Of a stretch of DNA of 64,000 nucleotides, positions 54,736-62,739 are shown one piece after another. How positions within the stretch are numbered: the first letter of the stretch is position 1; every line of letters begins with the position of its first letter. The notes beneath the pieces are model-generated. The model did not search any database. It was not told the origin of the DNA and saw only the letters and a program-made list of their open reading frames with translations. Position numbers and translations under genes: made by a program. Source of the stretch: Novosphingobium fluoreni. Lineage in GTDB: Bacteria; Pseudomonadota; Alphaproteobacteria; Sphingomonadales; Sphingomonadaceae. The stretch spans positions 62,001 through 126,000 of the forward strand of contig NZ_JACIDY010000005.1 of assembly GCF_014196615.1 (NCBI RefSeq), given 5' to 3'.

Positions 54736-54920
54736 GCAGGGCCGGTCTCCTGGCTTGCGGGTCATCGCTTGTGGCGCACCTTCCCGGAGCTTTGGGGCTC
54801 CAGTGGCTGGCGAACCGGGGTTCACCATGCGCCTCTCGCTATCCGCTTACAGTCGCGGGGGCGGCTGAGGCTTCGGGCGCGAACGCCCACCTCATTCCCA
54901 TGTCCCTCGGGCGGTGAAGC
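54736..54920 (-). promoter_or_regulatory. Cobalamin riboswitch 2 (upstream of cbiM)
   Basis: On the minus strand: GGGAATGAGGTGGGC, CCCGCGACTGTAAGCGG (one change from the usual GCAACTGTAAGCGG), and GCAAGCCAGGAGACCGGCC near the end. The aptamer ends about 65 bases before the cbiM start, so translation control is likely. Exact outer limits are approximate. Confidence 0.92.
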
Positions 54921-55055
54921 CTTTCGGGACGCCTTGCACGGCTGCTTAGAGGGCGACAGGCCGATAGCGTCAAGCAAATTGATGGCGCATCGGGTGGGAT
55001 TGCCAGCGCCCGCCGCACCTGCGAACGGTGCCGCCAGCCCGCCCGGAGATTACCG

Positions 55056-55667
55056 ATGAAGACCCCTCGCACCGACGATGAACACAAGGCCAAGATGGCG
55101 AAAGTCCAGGCGGCTCAGGCCCGCAAGGTGGCCGCCAAGACGGTGGAGAAGGGGCTGGTGATCGTCCACACCGGCACCGGCAAGGGCAAGACTTCGGCGG
55201 CGCTGGGCATGGTGGTGCGCGCGCTGGGTCATGGCATGAAGGTAGGGGTGGTACAGTTCGTGAAGGGCGCGATGGCGACGGGCGAGAAGGCCGTGTTCGA
55301 TCGCTTCCCCGACCTGATCGAGTTCAAGCCGATGGGGGAGGGCTTTACCTGGGACACGCAGGACCGCAGCCGCGACATCGCCGTGGCGCGTGAAGCCTGG
55401 GACGAAGTGAAACGGATGCTGGCCGATCCCTCCTATGCGATGGTGCTGGCGGACGAACTGAACATCGTGCTGCGCTACGATTACCTGCCGCTGGACGAGG
55501 TGCTGGCCGCCATTGCTGCCAAACCGGCGATGACGCACTTCATCATCACCGGCCGCAACGCCCCGCAAACCCTGATGGACGCGGCCGACCTCGTGACCGA
55601 GATGACGCTGGTAAAGCACCCCTTCCGCGAACAGAACGTCAAGGCGCAGGCAGGTATCGAATTTTAG
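55056..55667 (+). CDS. cobO: Cob(I)yrinic acid a,c-diamide adenosyltransferase
   Basis: A 203-residue CobO/BtuR-type enzyme that transfers the adenosyl group of ATP to Co(I) corrinoids. The P-loop is GTGKGKTSAALG (about residues 40-51), followed by GVVQFVKGAMATGEK. The later VLADELNIVLRYDYL and FIITGRNAPQ stretches match the family. The N-terminal 30 residues are lysine-rich. GGAG lies eight bases before the ATG. It is divergent from cbiM, with riboswitch 2 in the gap on the other strand; no riboswitch precedes cobO itself. Confidence 0.95.
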   Translation: MKTPRTDDEHKAKMAKVQAAQARKVAAKTVEKGLVIVHTGTGKGKTSAALGMVVRALGHGMKVGVVQFVKGAMATGEKAVFDRFPDLIEFKPMGEGFTWDTQDRSRDIAVAREAWDEVKRMLADPSYAMVLADELNIVLRYDYLPLDEVLAAIAAKPAMTHFIITGRNAPQTLMDAADLVTEMTLVKHPFREQNVKAQAGIEF

Positions 55668-55695
55668 AGAAGGAGCGGCGAGAATTCTTCGACCC

Positions 55696-55780
55696 GTCTC
55701 CCCGGACGTGATCCGGGGTCCTGCTATCTTTTCCACACGGCCCGAAAAAAGCGGGATCCCGGGTCAAGCCCGGGAAGACA
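55696..55780. repeat. Inverted pair of palindromic dispersed-repeat units after cobO
   Basis: Two related hairpins in opposite orientation: CCCCGGA-CGTGA-TCCGGGG at 55700-55718 and TCCCGGG-TCAAG-CCCGGGA at 55757-55775. Each unit begins GTCTCCCCGG or GTCTTCCCGG when read towards the centre and ends near TCCTGC or TCCCGC. They resemble the short palindromic elements scattered in sphingomonad genomes and may also stop cobO transcription. Confidence 0.7.
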
Positions 55781-55848
55781 GAGGATGGAAGCTTTCGGCT
55801 GACTGCGACAATCCTCCGCGCTCAAATAACGCCACTTTGGAACGTCAC

Positions 55849-56148
55849 CTAGACCGGCCGCGGTTCCTGAACATCGTATACGCGAAGGTTGCGATCGCCG
55901 ATGCCTAGGCCGGGCCAGGCCGCGCGCCATTCGGTGAGATGCGGCGCCGCGACGTGGCGATCGAGGGCGTCTTGATCCCTCCACAGTTCCTTCACGTGGA
56001 TAAGGCCGCGATCGAATACATCCTCTGCGTAGCCATACTCGATGCAACCGTCCTCTAACCGGCTGGCATCAGCCATGCGCTTCATGACTGGGCGGGCAGC
56101 ATCCAAGTTCTCGGACGGCAAGCGGATGGTTCCGACGATCAACAACAT
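55849..56148 (-). CDS. Antibiotic biosynthesis monooxygenase (ABM)-domain protein
   Basis: A 99-residue dimeric alpha/beta-barrel protein: MLLIVGTIRLPSENLDAARP begins the first strand and helix. DGCIEYGYAEDVFDRGLIHV and LWRDQDALDRHVAAPHLTEW complete the ABM/YgiN pattern, including the histidine seen in many members. Relatives are quinol monooxygenases or stress proteins; the substrate is not known. It stands alone between cobO and the glycine-zipper gene. No clear ribosome-binding site precedes the ATG. Confidence 0.85.
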   Translation of the reverse strand: MLLIVGTIRLPSENLDAARPVMKRMADASRLEDGCIEYGYAEDVFDRGLIHVKELWRDQDALDRHVAAPHLTEWRAAWPGLGIGDRNLRVYDVQEPRPV

Positions 56149-56239
56149 GCAGCCAGCATACCGGGCTGGAGAGCGAGCGGAAGCTCTTTTGCGGCCTGTT
56201 CACCGCCGATCGCCGAGCGTCAGAGGAAAAAGGAGGTAG

Positions 56240-56267
56240 GGGCGATCAGCCAATCAACCAATCGCCC
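56240..56267 (-). terminator. Terminator of the glycine-zipper gene
   Basis: Stem GGGCGAT / ATCGCCC with a 14-base loop, ten bases after the stop at 56277 on the minus strand, followed by CTACCTCCTTTTTCC, a moderate T-run. Confidence 0.7.
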
Positions 56268-56276
56268 GCTATCCCA

Positions 56277-56762
56277 TCAACGGCAGCCGTTGCGTTCCAC
56301 CGCGCGGCCGGCAAGGGCGCCTGCGCCTGCGCCCAGGATCAGACCGGTGCCGCTGGGGCGATTGTAGTATCCACCGCGGCCGATCTCGCGCCCGAGCAGA
56401 CCGCCCACGACGCCGCCGATGATCGTGCCGGTGGTGCCGGAGGTGCAGCGGCCATAGTTTCGGCGATAGCGATCATCGCGATAGACGTCGCGGCGGTACT
56501 GCACGGGGCGTTCGCGATAGGCATAATCGCCATCGCGGTAATCGCGCTGATCGCGGTAGCCCTGACGGTAATAGTCGCGATCCCGATAGCCGTCGCGGTC
56601 GCCGTCATATTCCTCGCGGCGTTCCGAGCGATAGTAGCTGCCGTCGCGCCCCTCGTAATGCTCGGTGTAATCATAGCGGTCCTGCGCCATGACAGGGGCG
56701 GCGGCCAAGCCCGTCACGGCGGCGCTGGCGAGAGTGAGTGATGCAACGACGGCCTTGAACAT
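56277..56762 (-). CDS. Exported glycine-zipper 2TM-domain protein
   Basis: A 161-residue protein. A signal peptide (SLTLASAAVTGLAAAPVMAQ) is followed by a low-complexity Tyr/Arg/Asp-rich section (residues about 25-100, many RDxYRD repeats). The C-terminal glycine zipper is GTIIGGVVGGLLGREIGRGG and LILGAGAGALAGRAVE. This 17-kDa-antigen-like zipper usually inserts in or spans the outer membrane. AGGAGG lies five bases before the ATG. The charged section is unusual in length; its function is unknown. A hairpin terminator follows. Confidence 0.85.
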   Translation of the reverse strand: MFKAVVASLTLASAAVTGLAAAPVMAQDRYDYTEHYEGRDGSYYRSERREEYDGDRDGYRDRDYYRQGYRDQRDYRDGDYAYRERPVQYRRDVYRDDRYRRNYGRCTSGTTGTIIGGVVGGLLGREIGRGGYYNRPSGTGLILGAGAGALAGRAVERNGCR

Positions 56763-56835
56763 GGGTGCCTCCTGATAGGCGCTCTACGATATTCGATGAT
56801 TTCCGCCCGATGCGCTGCGAACTGGCTGAATGGCA

Positions 56836-56861
56836 TTGAAAGCCGCCGTTCAGGCTTTCAA
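56836..56861. other. Perfect inverted repeat between btuF and the glycine-zipper gene
   Basis: TTGAAAGCC / GGCTTTCAA, nine pairs with an eight-base loop, about 75 bases before the glycine-zipper start and 77 bases after the btuF stop. It could end btuF transcription or serve as an operator; no T-run follows. Confidence 0.4.
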
Positions 56862-56937
56862 CCCAACCCGATCACCCGCTTTGTTTTTGCAAGGTTTTGT
56901 CCGCGTGCCCGATCAGCGGATTTGAGACGAGCTGAAA

Positions 56938-57795
56938 TTATTTCTGCTTTATTGCCGGACGGGTTGCGATCTGGTGCGCCATCGCCTGCGCTGCACGGAC
57001 ATAGGCAGGGCCGCCGCACACCGTCCAGGACTGGGGAATGACAATTCGCGGAATGGCGTCCAGCACGCGGTGATGCAGCATCTCGGTGCCCTGGTCCTCG
57101 ACGCGCTGTGTCCCCGCCTCAACGATCAGGTAGTCAGGGCGGGCGGCGATCATCTCTTCCAGGCTGACTTGCGACAGCGCGGGCCGTCCCAACCTTGTCG
57201 CCAGATTGACTAGGCCGATCCGGCGCATGAGATCGTCCACCAGCGTGCCGGTCCCCGTCATGTAGCCGCGCCGCTGGTAATAGGCGGCCACTGCGCCTTG
57301 TCCTGGCCGGCCGATCGCGGCCAGATCGGCGCGCATCCGGGCGATCAGGGCCTCGCCCCGCGCCGGGTGGCCGACGGCGGCGGCAGTCTGGCGGACAGAG
57401 GCGACGATATCGGCGAACTGGGTGGCGCTCTTCAGTTCCAGCGTGCGATAGCGTCGACCGCGCAAGGCGGTGAGGGGGCTGCTGGCGAAGGCCGGGGTGC
57501 CGAACACCAGGTCCGGGTTGATCGCCAGCACCTGCTCGGCCGAGTTGCGCACCACCGGCAAGCCCTTGGCCTGGCGAGCCACAGCCGACAGGCCGGGATC
57601 GGCAGCGTAGCGCGTCACGCCCGCGATCTGGCTGCGGTCGGCCAGCAGGACCAGCAGTTGATCGGCACACAGATTGAGCGAAACGATGCGCTGGGGCTTG
57701 GCGGTGGCGGGCACGCTCCGGTAGGGGGCATCTGCAGCCGCGCCGCCCGGCGTGATGAGCGCCAGGGCCAGCGCCAGGGGAACACGAAGATGCAT
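56938..57795 (-). CDS. btuF: Cobalamin ABC transporter substrate-binding protein
   Basis: A 285-residue periplasmic binding protein of the BtuF/FhuD class (two lobes joined by one long helix). The signal peptide is MHLRVPLALALALITPGGAAADA. The first lobe has RIVSLNLCADQLLVLLADR and ITRYAADP-like VTRYAADPGLSAVA, and the hinge-proximal LATRLGRPALSQVSLEEM is typical. It should hand corrinoid to BtuCD. The ATG at 57795 gives a clean signal peptide. It is divergent from btuC with only 47 bases between the start codons. Confidence 0.88.
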   Translation of the reverse strand: MHLRVPLALALALITPGGAAADAPYRSVPATAKPQRIVSLNLCADQLLVLLADRSQIAGVTRYAADPGLSAVARQAKGLPVVRNSAEQVLAINPDLVFGTPAFASSPLTALRGRRYRTLELKSATQFADIVASVRQTAAAVGHPARGEALIARMRADLAAIGRPGQGAVAAYYQRRGYMTGTGTLVDDLMRRIGLVNLATRLGRPALSQVSLEEMIAARPDYLIVEAGTQRVEDQGTEMLHHRVLDAIPRIVIPQSWTVCGGPAYVRAAQAMAHQIATRPAIKQK

Positions 57796-57842
57796 CGATG
57801 CGTCCTTAGCCGCGTCTTGAGACGGCGCAAACGGCATCCCGC

Positions 57843-58835
57843 ATGAGGGTGCGCCCCGCGATCCTCTCGCTCATCCTGGCGATGCTGGCGATCATGGCGG
57901 CGCTGGCATCGCTGCTCTTGGGCCCGGTGACGCTGAGCTTTGGCCGGATCGCCGCGACGATCCTGGGCCAAGGGGACCCGCTCGCAACCGCGATCGTCCT
58001 AGAACTGCGCCTGCCGCGTGCGCTACTGGGCCTGGGGGTTGGCGGAATACTGGGGCTGGCCGGCGCGGCCATGCAGGGCTTCCTGCGCAATCCGCTGGCC
58101 GAGCCTTCCGTGCTGGGCACATCGAACGCCGCGTCACTGGGGGCGGTGGCGGCGCTCTATTTTGGACTCTACGCCTGGCATCCGCTGGCGCTGCCGGTGC
58201 TGGCGATCGTTTCCGCGCTGGCTTCGCTGGCGCTGCTGGCATTGCTTGCCGGACGCTCGGAAAGCGCGCTGACGCTGATCCTGGCGGGCATCGCGATCGG
58301 CACTCTGGCGACCGCTGGGGTCAGCCTTGCGCTTAACCTTTCGCCCAATCCGTTCGCCGCGATGGAGATCGCGACCTGGCTGCTCGGCAGTCTGGAGAAC
58401 CGTTCTTACGATCATGTCGCGGTGGCCTTTCCCTGCATCGTCACAGGCGCGATCCTGCTGATGTGGGATGGCCGTGCGCTGGATGCGCTGACGCTGGGCG
58501 AGGATGGCGCGAAGGCGCTGGGCGTTGATCTGGGCCGTACCCGCCTGCGCCTGTTGCTGGGCATCGCGATCGGCGTTGGCGGGGCGGTGGCGGTTTCCGG
58601 CGCGATCGGCTTCATCGGCCTGATCGTGCCGCATCTGGTGCGCCCGCTGACGGACCGCAGCCCCTCTGCCATCCTGTTGCCCTCTGCCCTGGCGGGAGCC
58701 GCACTGCTGACTTGCGCCGATATCGCCGTGCGTCTGATCCCGACGAGCAGCGAACTGAAGCTGGGCGTCGTCACCGCCTTTCTTGGCGTCCCGGTCTTCC
58801 TGCTGCACTTGTTGCGGGAGCGGCGCGTATGGTGA
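57843..58835 (+). CDS. btuC: Cobalamin ABC transporter permease
   Basis: A 330-residue FecCD-family permease with about ten helices. The family stretches RLPRALLGLGVGGILGLAGA and FLRNPLAEPSVLGTSNAASL occur early, and SGAIGFIGLIVPHLVRPLT near the coupling helix. With the binding protein encoded divergently and the ATPase gene overlapping by seven bases, it forms a BtuCDF-type importer. Cobalamin is inferred as the substrate from context; ferric siderophore remains possible on sequence alone. Confidence 0.9.
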   Translation: MRVRPAILSLILAMLAIMAALASLLLGPVTLSFGRIAATILGQGDPLATAIVLELRLPRALLGLGVGGILGLAGAAMQGFLRNPLAEPSVLGTSNAASLGAVAALYFGLYAWHPLALPVLAIVSALASLALLALLAGRSESALTLILAGIAIGTLATAGVSLALNLSPNPFAAMEIATWLLGSLENRSYDHVAVAFPCIVTGAILLMWDGRALDALTLGEDGAKALGVDLGRTRLRLLLGIAIGVGGAVAVSGAIGFIGLIVPHLVRPLTDRSPSAILLPSALAGAALLTCADIAVRLIPTSSELKLGVVTAFLGVPVFLLHLLRERRVW

Positions 58836-59620
58836 GCTTGGCCTTGCAATCCGTCAGCGTGTCGCTGGGCCGTCGCACCGTGGTTCGCGATGTTAATGCC
58901 AGCTTCGGCGCGGGGGAACTGGTCGCGATTGTCGGCCCTAACGGCGCGGGCAAGTCCACGCTGGCCCGCGCGATGCTGGCGCTGGTGCCGTTTGCCGGGA
59001 CGATTGCGTTGGACGGTGCGGACGTGGCCAGGCTGCCCCGCGCCCAACTGGCACGCCAGGTCGCGTATCTTCCCCAGGGGCAGACGCTGCACTGGCCACT
59101 TTCGGTGGAGCGGCTGGTGGAGCTTGGGCGCTTACCGCACCTGGCCCCATTGTCCCGCATCGGTGCGACCGATCGCGCGGCGGTGGAGCAGGCCATGGCC
59201 CAGGCCGACGTGCTGTCCTTGCGCGATCGGGTGGCGACCGAGCTTTCCGGCGGGGAACGGGCGCGGGTGATGCTGGCGCGCGCGCTGGCGGTGCAGGCCC
59301 CGGCCCTGATCGCGGACGAACCGCTCGCCAGTCTCGATCCCGGGCACCAGATCGATGTCATGGACCTGCTGCAGGCAGAGGCGCGCGGGGGCGCGCTGGT
59401 GATCACCGTGTTGCACGACCTGACGATGGCGGCGCGCTACTGCGATCGGGTGCTGCTGATGGCGCAAGGCGCACTGGTGGCGCAGGGTTCGCCTGAGGCG
59501 GTGCTGACGCGCGAGAATCTGCGCGCCGTCTATGGGATCGAGGCGCGCATCGATCGTGCAGGCGGGTGGCCCTCGGTCACGGTCATGGGTCGTGCCGCCG
59601 GGGAAGCGGCGGCGACATGA
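58829..59620 (+). CDS. btuD: Cobalamin ABC transporter ATPase
   Basis: A 263-residue ATPase. Walker A is GPNGAGKSTLARAM, the signature is LSGGERARVMLARAL, Walker B is ALIADEPLASLDP, and the H-loop is VLHDLTMAARY. The ATG at 58829 overlaps the btuC stop by seven bases, showing coupling. The C-terminal 40 residues (about 225-263) resemble the extra domain of FecE/BtuD-type ATPases. A cobalamin riboswitch follows downstream for the next operon. Confidence 0.92.
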   Translation: MVSLALQSVSVSLGRRTVVRDVNASFGAGELVAIVGPNGAGKSTLARAMLALVPFAGTIALDGADVARLPRAQLARQVAYLPQGQTLHWPLSVERLVELGRLPHLAPLSRIGATDRAAVEQAMAQADVLSLRDRVATELSGGERARVMLARALAVQAPALIADEPLASLDPGHQIDVMDLLQAEARGGALVITVLHDLTMAARYCDRVLLMAQGALVAQGSPEAVLTRENLRAVYGIEARIDRAGGWPSVTVMGRAAGEAAAT

Positions 59621-59649
59621 TTGACGCGTCCCGGACGGTCGGATAATCG

Positions 59650-59815
59650 CGCATCTGCGACAGGTTCCCCGGAGACGGGGATGAAAAGGGAACGGATCAA
59701 CTCCGGCTGCCCCTGCAACTGTAAGCGGCGAGCTGAAGGCCACATGCCATTGGGATGATTCATCCTGAGAAGGCGGTCTTCCGGCATAGACCCGCAAGCC
59801 AGGAGACCTGCCCGT
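59650..59815 (+). promoter_or_regulatory. Cobalamin riboswitch 3 (upstream of DUF1636-cob operon)
   Basis: Conserved elements occur in order on the plus strand: an early GGTTCCCCGGAGACGGGG stem, AAGGGAACGGATC, GCCCCTGCAACTGTAAGCGG, and the closing GCAAGCCAGGAGACCTGCC (59794-59812). It lies about 200 bases before the first operon gene; a small stem GCCGC-GCCTT-GCGGC near 59885-59899 may belong to the expression platform. Confidence 0.95.
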
Positions 59816-60012
59816 CGCGGTCGTCCTTCGCGCGGACAGGGTGTGCCGGGCGGACGGGGGTAAACCCGAGCGACGACGAGCCAGGCCGCGCCTTGCGGCG
59901 GGTGGCGATGTCGCACGCGTTTCGCGCGCTTCCTCGGCATTCCGCAGCAGCGCGGATCGTCGACGGGGTGCCCAATGCCAATATCATGCGATGCCAGCGC
60001 CGGACGTGCGCC

Positions 60013-60420
60013 ATGTTGAAGTCAGCCGGATCGGGCCCGGCGGTGGTGGTGTGCAACACCTGCCGCCATTCCGCCACGGAGCGTGAGGACGCCGATGGCC
60101 GGCGCGGCGGAACGCGCCTGGCGGATGCGCTGCAGCACATCAGAGCCACCGAGCCGCAGTACCAGGGCGTCGAAGTGCAGCAGATGCCCTGCCTGTTCGC
60201 ATGCAAGGATTTCTGCACCATCCATCTGCGCGCGCCGGGCAAGGTCGGCTATGTGCTGGGCCGCTTCGCTCCCAACGAAGAGGCCGCTCGTGCCATCCTC
60301 GACTATGCGGTGCGCTACGCCGACAGTGCGCATGGGCAGGTGCCCTACAAGCAATGGCCGGATGGAGTGAAAGGCCACTTCATCACGCGCACTCCGCCAG
60401 AGGGATACCTGGTGGAATGA
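60013..60420 (+). CDS. DUF1636 family metal-binding-like protein
   Basis: A 135-residue protein with a ferredoxin-like cysteine pattern: C14-x2-C17 in VVVCNTCRHS, and C60, C64 and C68 in MPCLFACKDFCTIHL. This matches DUF1636, a family often found under cobalamin riboswitches but without a proven role; it may bind a metal or an iron-sulfur cluster. The ATG at 60013 starts just ahead of the conserved part; the frame is open much further upstream, but through the riboswitch. Its stop overlaps the cobT start by four bases. Confidence 0.85.
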   Translation: MLKSAGSGPAVVVCNTCRHSATEREDADGRRGGTRLADALQHIRATEPQYQGVEVQQMPCLFACKDFCTIHLRAPGKVGYVLGRFAPNEEAARAILDYAVRYADSAHGQVPYKQWPDGVKGHFITRTPPEGYLVE

Positions 60421-61433
60421 CCGCGTTCCGCTCGCCCGAGGCCTTCGCGGCGGCGCTGGCTGAACTGACTGCCCCTGATGATGCTGCAATCGCCGCGGCC
60501 CGCGCGCGGCAGGCCCAGCTGACCAAGCCGGCTGGCTCTTTGGGGCGGTTGGAGGACGTGGCCGTGTTCCTTGCGGCATGGCAACAGCGCGAGCGGCCGG
60601 TGCTGGAATGCGCGCGCGCGGTGATCTTCGCGGGCAATCACGGCGTTACCGCGCAAGGCGTGAGCGCGTTTCCCGCCAGCGTCACCATGCAGATGGTCGA
60701 GAATTTCCGCCGGGGAGGAGCGGCGATCAACGCCTTGTCCACTGCTTCCGGCCTGGAATTGAGCGTGGTTCCGATCGCGCTCGATCGACCGACGGCAGAC
60801 TTCACGCAAGCGCCCGCCATGAGCGAGGACGATTGCCTGGAAGCCCTCAACCTGGGCGCAAGAGCGGTTGCCGACCGGCCCGACCTGATCGTGGTGGGCG
60901 AGATGGGGATCGGTAACTCCACCGCCGCGGCCGCGCTTTGCGCCCGCAGCTTCGGAGGGCCGGCCAGCGCGTGGACAGGCCCCGGCACGGGGCTGGCGGC
61001 CGAAGGGGTCGCGCGCAAGATCGCCGTGGTGGAGGCCGCTGTGCGGTTCCATGCCGATGCCCCCGCCACCGCCTTCGAAAGCCTGCGCCGGGTCGGCGGG
61101 CGTGAAATCGCTGCGATCGCCGGGGCGGTGCTGCACGCCCGGCGGCTGCGCGTGCCGGTGGTGCTGGATGGATTCATCACCGGCGCGGCGATCGCCCCGC
61201 TGTTCGCGCAGAACCCCCGGATCGTCGATCACTGCATCGCGGGGCATCGCTCCGCCGAGCCGGGCCACGTAAGGTTGCTCGCTGCATACGGGTTGGAGCC
61301 GCTGCTGACGCTGGGCATGCGGCTGGGCGAAGGCAGCGGCGGGGCGCTGGCGGTCGGCATCATCCGCGCTGCCCTTGCTGCGCATCAGAACATGGCGACT
61401 TTCGCGGAGGCGCAAGTCGCGGGCGCATTGTGA
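60417..61433 (+). CDS. cobT: Nicotinate-nucleotide-dimethylbenzimidazole phosphoribosyltransferase
   Basis: A 338-residue CobT predicted to make alpha-ribazole phosphate, the lower-ligand nucleotide of cobalamin. Visible family stretches are KPAGSLGRLEDVAVFLAAWQ, IFAGNHGVTAQGVSAFP, GEMGIGNSTAAAAL and GHRSAEPGH. The catalytic glutamate is E305 in RLGEGSGG. It overlaps DUF1636 by four bases and cobC by four. No bluB is in the window, so the source of dimethylbenzimidazole is elsewhere. Confidence 0.96.
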   Translation: MTAFRSPEAFAAALAELTAPDDAAIAAARARQAQLTKPAGSLGRLEDVAVFLAAWQQRERPVLECARAVIFAGNHGVTAQGVSAFPASVTMQMVENFRRGGAAINALSTASGLELSVVPIALDRPTADFTQAPAMSEDDCLEALNLGARAVADRPDLIVVGEMGIGNSTAAAALCARSFGGPASAWTGPGTGLAAEGVARKIAVVEAAVRFHADAPATAFESLRRVGGREIAAIAGAVLHARRLRVPVVLDGFITGAAIAPLFAQNPRIVDHCIAGHRSAEPGHVRLLAAYGLEPLLTLGMRLGEGSGGALAVGIIRAALAAHQNMATFAEAQVAGAL

Positions 61434-62023
61434 CCGACGCTCCTCCGGGTGGCATGACGGATTTTTCGCTCCATCTCCTCCGCCATGGCGCGCCGGAGAG
61501 GGAAGGTTTGCTGCTGGGCCGAATCGACGCGGCCCCGACGCCGGAAGGTATCGCGGCGTGCGTTGCGCAGGCCGAGCGGCTGGATGTGAAGGCGATCGTC
61601 TCGTCCGATCTTGCCCGCTGTCGGCTCGCGGCGCAGGCCATCGCACATCGGCTGGCGTTGCCGGTGCGGATCGATCGGCGCTGGCGGGAGCTGGACTTCG
61701 GCGCGTGGGACGGGCTGGCGCCATCGCAGATCGATCCCGCCGCGCTGGCCGAGTTCTGGCAAGACCCGGATGCCGCGCCGCCGCCGCAAGGTGAGCGATG
61801 GTCGACACTGGCCGTGCGCATTGGCGAAGCCTTGGCGGACCTGTCGGCTGTGCCGACCCTTGTAGTCACACATGGCGGCGCGATGCGGGCGGCGCTGCAT
61901 CGGCTCTGCGACTTCGATCAGCGGCAGGTCTGGGCGTTCGACCTGCCATATGCGGCATGCCTGTCGTTGCGTGTCTGGCCGGGCGAGAGCGGCGGGGCGC
62001 AAGTGGTGGGGCTTCGTTCGTGA
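61430..62023 (+). CDS. cobC: Histidine phosphatase, alpha-ribazole phosphatase
   Basis: A 197-residue phosphoglycerate-mutase-fold phosphatase predicted to remove phosphate from alpha-ribazole 5-phosphate. The catalytic motif RHG is at residues 18-20, the acid is in RELDFGAWDG, and the second histidine is in VVTHGGAMR. The start is GTG at 61430, overlapping the cobT stop; an ATG at 61454 is an alternative. The name follows the Salmonella convention. Operon position between cobT and cobS supports the role. Confidence 0.9.
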   Translation: MTDAPPGGMTDFSLHLLRHGAPEREGLLLGRIDAAPTPEGIAACVAQAERLDVKAIVSSDLARCRLAAQAIAHRLALPVRIDRRWRELDFGAWDGLAPSQIDPAALAEFWQDPDAAPPPQGERWSTLAVRIGEALADLSAVPTLVVTHGGAMRAALHRLCDFDQRQVWAFDLPYAACLSLRVWPGESGGAQVVGLRS

Positions 62024-62739
62024 AGGGCCTGGTCATCGCGATCCAGTTCCTGACACGCGTGTCGATGCCGCGCGTGACCGTATCGAACGAGGAGTTTGCG
62101 GCTTCGATCCGCTGGTTTCCGGCGGTGGGCCTGCTGATCGGCGCGTTGCTGGCCGCAACGGCCTGGGCCGGGACCCGGGTCGATAGCTGGACCGGAGCAT
62201 TGCTGGGCGTCATCGCCTGGGTGGCGGTTACGGGTGCGCTCCATTTGGATGGGCTGGGTGATATCGCCGATGCCAGCGGCGCGGCGCACAAGGATCGGGA
62301 TCGCTTGCTGGCGGTGCTGGCCGATCCCCATGTCGGCAGCTTCGCCGTGGTGACGATCGGGCTGCAGCTGCTGGCCAAGCTGGTCCTGCTCCATGCGTTG
62401 ATCGAGATGGCTGTGCTGGAGGCGGTGGTGCTGGTGCCGCTGGCCGCCCGGATCGGCCCGCTGGTCTGGTCCCGCTGGCTGCCCGATCTTCACGCCGGAC
62501 TGGGCTCCCGGTTTCGCCGTGCCGCCCGGACAATCGACCTTGCGGGCTGGGGCGCGCTGCTGGCCGTCGCCGCCTGGTTCGCCCCCGGCCTGCTCGCCAC
62601 GCCGATGCTGATTGGTGGCTGGGGCTGGTGGGTGCTGCGGCGCATCGGCGGCATTTCCGGAGACGGCCACGGCGCCGGTATCGAGATCGTCGAAAGTGGA
62701 TTGCTGTTTGCGTTGGCGATAGGCGCGCGGCTGACATGA
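62020..62739 (+). CDS. cobS: Adenosylcobinamide-GDP ribazoletransferase
   Basis: A 239-residue membrane enzyme joining alpha-ribazole to adenosylcobinamide-GDP, the last step of cobalamin assembly. The signature reads HLDGLGDIADASGAAHKDRD (family DGLADT-type), followed by DPHVGSFAVVTIGLQL. Several helices follow. The start is GTG at 62020, overlapping the cobC stop; GDG-type residues near the C-terminus (ISGDGHGAGIEI) are typical. It overlaps the next gene by four bases. Confidence 0.95.
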   Translation: MKGLVIAIQFLTRVSMPRVTVSNEEFAASIRWFPAVGLLIGALLAATAWAGTRVDSWTGALLGVIAWVAVTGALHLDGLGDIADASGAAHKDRDRLLAVLADPHVGSFAVVTIGLQLLAKLVLLHALIEMAVLEAVVLVPLAARIGPLVWSRWLPDLHAGLGSRFRRAARTIDLAGWGALLAVAAWFAPGLLATPMLIGGWGWWVLRRIGGISGDGHGAGIEIVESGLLFALAIGARLT

